Below, in pieces: positions 62,112 through 64,000 of a DNA stretch of 64,000 nucleotides (its first letter is position 1; each line of letters begins with the position of its first letter). The stretch spans positions 434,001 to 498,000 of the forward strand of contig NZ_JABBGG010000002.1 of the NCBI RefSeq assembly GCF_012927275.1, in the 5' to 3' direction. Below the pieces are notes generated by a model, which saw only the letters and a program-made list of their open reading frames with translations, had not been told where the DNA came from and ran no database searches. The DNA is from Massilia polaris (lineage in GTDB: Bacteria > Pseudomonadota > Gammaproteobacteria > Burkholderiales > Burkholderiaceae_D). Made by a program: the position numbers and the translations under genes.

Positions 62112-63731
62112 TTACTGCAGACGAATTGCCATGTCGAATATCCAGGTGCGGCGAAATTCGACCACGTCGTACTGGCGCGCCAGGGCGGGCGGGAATGCGG
62201 CGTAGGGCGCCTGGCTGGCCACAACTTTTCGTATCGCTTCGTCGATAGCGGGCACACCGCTGGAGACCACGAAAGTCACCTTCTCGACGGAGCCGTCGGC
62301 GCGGATTGCCACCGTCACCGTTGGTTGGGCGTGAGGCTGTTTCACTACTTCGCGGACCATGTCGAACGTCATGTTCATCTCGATCTTCTTGCTCATCGCT
62401 TCCGCGTATAGAACGAGATCGGTATTGGCGTCGGCGCGTCCGAAGAGCCATCCGCGTCGAAGACTGCTTACCGTGGGCGGCAGCGTGCCTGAGGGGCGAT
62501 TCAAGGCTGCGTCGCGCTGGGCCGCTTCCTCGTTCAGTTGCTTGCCGATCGCGCGCAGCCGTTCCTCGCGTTTCGCCTCCTGATCAGCCCGTTCCTGCTG
62601 CGCCAGCTGTTGTCTCGCCTGTTCTTGTCGTGCTGCGTCTTGTTTCGCTGCGTCTTGGCGCGCGGACTCTTGTTGAGCCTGCGCCTGCCGCGCCGCTTCA
62701 AGCTGCGCTTGCCTTGACTGTTCTTGTCGAGTGGCTTCCCTACGCGCAGCTTCCAGTCGCGCGGCCTCGGCACGTTCCAGTTCCTGTCGCGCTGCAACCT
62801 GCTGCGCCTTCTCGTCCTGTCTTGCCTGCTCTTGTCGCAGTGCCTCCCGACGGAGGGCCTCTTGCCGGGCCTGCTCCTGACGTTCAGCCTCCATTCGCGC
62901 TGCTTCGCTCCTGACCGTTTGCTCGGCGCGGAGGGCGTCTTGTCGTAGCTGCTCTTGCCGCGCCGCTTCTCGCTGCGCGTTCGATATCAGTTCCGCCTGT
63001 CGCAGTTTCTCTGCGTTCTGCGTTTCCTGGTCGATCCTGACCTGCTCAAGCACCCGTTCCCGCGCATCCTGTTCGAGCTGCTTCTGCGCTACGTCGTTCG
63101 CAATGTTGCGTGCAGGCGCTTCACTCACTTGGGAGAAAATGTTTGGCACGTCCGAAATTGCGGGCGCTCTTACGGGTGGCGCGTCGGGTGCGATCGGCAG
63201 GTTGATTTCGGGCCGCATGACGGTCGGCGTGACCGGTACCGGAGCTGGCGTCGGCGCGGGTGCTGGTGGGGGGATTAATACGGCGGCTGCCTCACTGCGC
63301 GCAATGGCGGGAGGGGGCATCGGTATTGGTTTCACGTTGCTCGCGACTGCGGGCTTGTCCACTGCGGCGAGCGCAGCGTTGGCCATTTTTGTCGGCGGAG
63401 TATCTGCCGGCGCCGGCGCCGGTGCTGGTGCTGGCGCAGGCGCGGGAGGGAGTGCCGGTGCAAGCAGAATGCGCAAATCATCGGCCCCCAGGCGCCTTTC
63501 CTTCCAGGGAAGGTTCAGGCCGGGAAGTCCGAATGTCTGGCCACTAAAGGTCACGCTCAGCAGCAGCGCGTGAACCAGCAAGGAGAGCAGCACCGCAGTG
63601 CTCAATCGCCGGGGGACGCGTTGAATGAAGAGGGCAGTGCTCAAATTCGATGCCTTTGCGGCTTTGTACTGCAATCTTGGGGACAGTTTGGCCGATCGAC
63701 GGGGAATTGTTGACCTTCCATTAATTTCCAT
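62112..63731 (-). CDS. TonB/TolA-like energy-transducing protein
   Basis: A 539-residue protein. A single membrane segment lies at about residues 43-62 (LSTAVLLSLLVHALLLSVTF), followed by a Pro/Ala-rich stretch (APAPAPAPAPA), then a roughly 210-residue Arg/Gln/Glu/Ala-rich coiled coil (REAARQEQLRQDALRAEQ repeated in variants), and a C-terminal TonB-type domain (about 450-539: PHAQPTVTVAIRADGSVEKV, VVEFRRTWIFD). This is the layout of TonB/TolA proteins spanning the periplasm. No ExbB/ExbD neighbours are visible in the window. The very long coil suggests a TolA-like reach. Confidence 0.82.
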   Translation of the reverse strand: MEINGRSTIPRRSAKLSPRLQYKAAKASNLSTALFIQRVPRRLSTAVLLSLLVHALLLSVTFSGQTFGLPGLNLPWKERRLGADDLRILLAPALPPAPAPAPAPAPAPADTPPTKMANAALAAVDKPAVASNVKPIPMPPPAIARSEAAAVLIPPPAPAPTPAPVPVTPTVMRPEINLPIAPDAPPVRAPAISDVPNIFSQVSEAPARNIANDVAQKQLEQDARERVLEQVRIDQETQNAEKLRQAELISNAQREAARQEQLRQDALRAEQTVRSEAARMEAERQEQARQEALRREALRQEQARQDEKAQQVAARQELERAEAARLEAARREATRQEQSRQAQLEAARQAQAQQESARQDAAKQDAARQEQARQQLAQQERADQEAKREERLRAIGKQLNEEAAQRDAALNRPSGTLPPTVSSLRRGWLFGRADANTDLVLYAEAMSKKIEMNMTFDMVREVVKQPHAQPTVTVAIRADGSVEKVTFVVSSGVPAIDEAIRKVVASQAPYAAFPPALARQYDVVEFRRTWIFDMAIRLQ

Positions 63732-64000
63732 AAGTGTACTGCCCTTTTTCAGAAGGGCTGTATCCTATTGATGAGTCGGGAACGTCTCGCGCATCCTTGG
63801 CGGCCCCGCCACAACCGGGGCTAAACCTGTTTAATGGTCCAAGTCGATTCCTCACTCATCTTCGGAGGTATGGGTTCTATATGGACGTCTCCCGTTTGCA
63901 AGGTGGTTTTTGTGTTTTGTTGACAGGTCAGTTGCAGTTCTATATCCGGCCTTGTGTGCAGCAGGGATTTCCCTCTGCTGGCCCTGATGAAATCCGCTGA
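63732..64000. other. Window end, no supported gene
   Basis: About 270 bases upstream of the TonB-like gene to the end of the window. An 88-residue frame exists here, but its composition and lack of motifs make a gene unlikely. Confidence 0.4.

Noticed and set aside
63734-64000. 88-residue plus-strand frame at the window end
   Set aside because: GTG start, no motif and a composition unlike the neighbours; probably upstream sequence of the TonB-like gene.
1-64000. CRISPR array, prophage or plasmid origin
   Set aside because: No array of equal repeats with unique spacers, no phage structural genes and no replication gene or iteron set were found.

Overview
The window looks like a chromosomal segment of a GC-rich betaproteobacterium of the Oxalobacteraceae, most likely the Massilia/Duganella/Telluria group. 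This is inferred from the gene set: a DUF4214 serralysin-like protease, a PEP-CTERM surface protein, YgiQ, RdgC, GTP-type PEP carboxykinase, many TonB-linked and c-di-GMP proteins, and a RAYT transposase. No rRNA or other marker confirms the genus.

Layout. 1-7.5 kb: the 3' part of a secreted RTX/Ig/DUF4214 metalloprotease, slyX, two tandem signal-peptide-bearing M3 peptidases, and small conserved proteins. 7.6-14.3 kb: ygiQ, then two c-di-GMP genes (an NMT1-PAS-GGDEF-EAL fusion and a membrane GGDEF protein). 14.3-18.1 kb: tRNA-Val, tRNA-Asp, a secreted subtilisin, and a RAYT element with 25-bp terminal inverted repeats. 18.1-28.7 kb: a DNA-repair and housekeeping block (dinB, rdgC, a short asparaginase-like protein, a D-2-hydroxyacid dehydrogenase, pckG, uvrA, ssb). 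LexA-like boxes lie before dinB and between the divergent uvrA and ssb. 28.7-31.1 kb: a more AT-rich stretch with an ice-binding-like PEP-CTERM protein, a tRNA remnant, an IS4-type transposase scrap and a small Cys-containing protein. 31.2-38.4 kb: nudC, a membrane protein, folE plus a thioredoxin-fold protein, a truncated IS5-type protein, a lipoprotein, an LpxR-like protein and a Na+/H+ antiporter. 38.5-44.2 kb: rtcB and rtcA, separated by a beta-helix protein, tRNA-Cys and a DUF4142 protein, then a fatty-acid desaturase. 44.4-51.9 kb: a TonB-dependent receptor, GH20 hexosaminidase and AmpG-like transporter unit, then an AraC/GyrI regulator. 52.2-54.9 kb: small secreted and zinc-ribbon proteins and a NERD-helicase.

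The most unusual part is 55.2-61.6 kb. Four same-strand genes with visibly lower GC encode a 5-methylcytosine methyltransferase, a PD-(D/E)XK endonuclease, a large ATPase whose N-terminal half ends in a region resembling DpnII-type endonucleases, and a second ATPase with a C-terminal HEPN-like region. The first pair has stop and start codons touching and the last pair overlaps by four bases, so the set is probably one operon. I read it as a type II restriction-modification system joined to a two-ATPase module that could be an uncharacterised defence system. The window closes with a TonB/TolA-like protein.

How genes work together: rtcA and rtcB belong to RNA repair; dinB, uvrA and ssb are plausible SOS targets; the TonB receptor, GH20 enzyme and AmpG-like permease form a GlcNAc-oligosaccharide or muropeptide route; the two c-di-GMP genes may share a signalling role.
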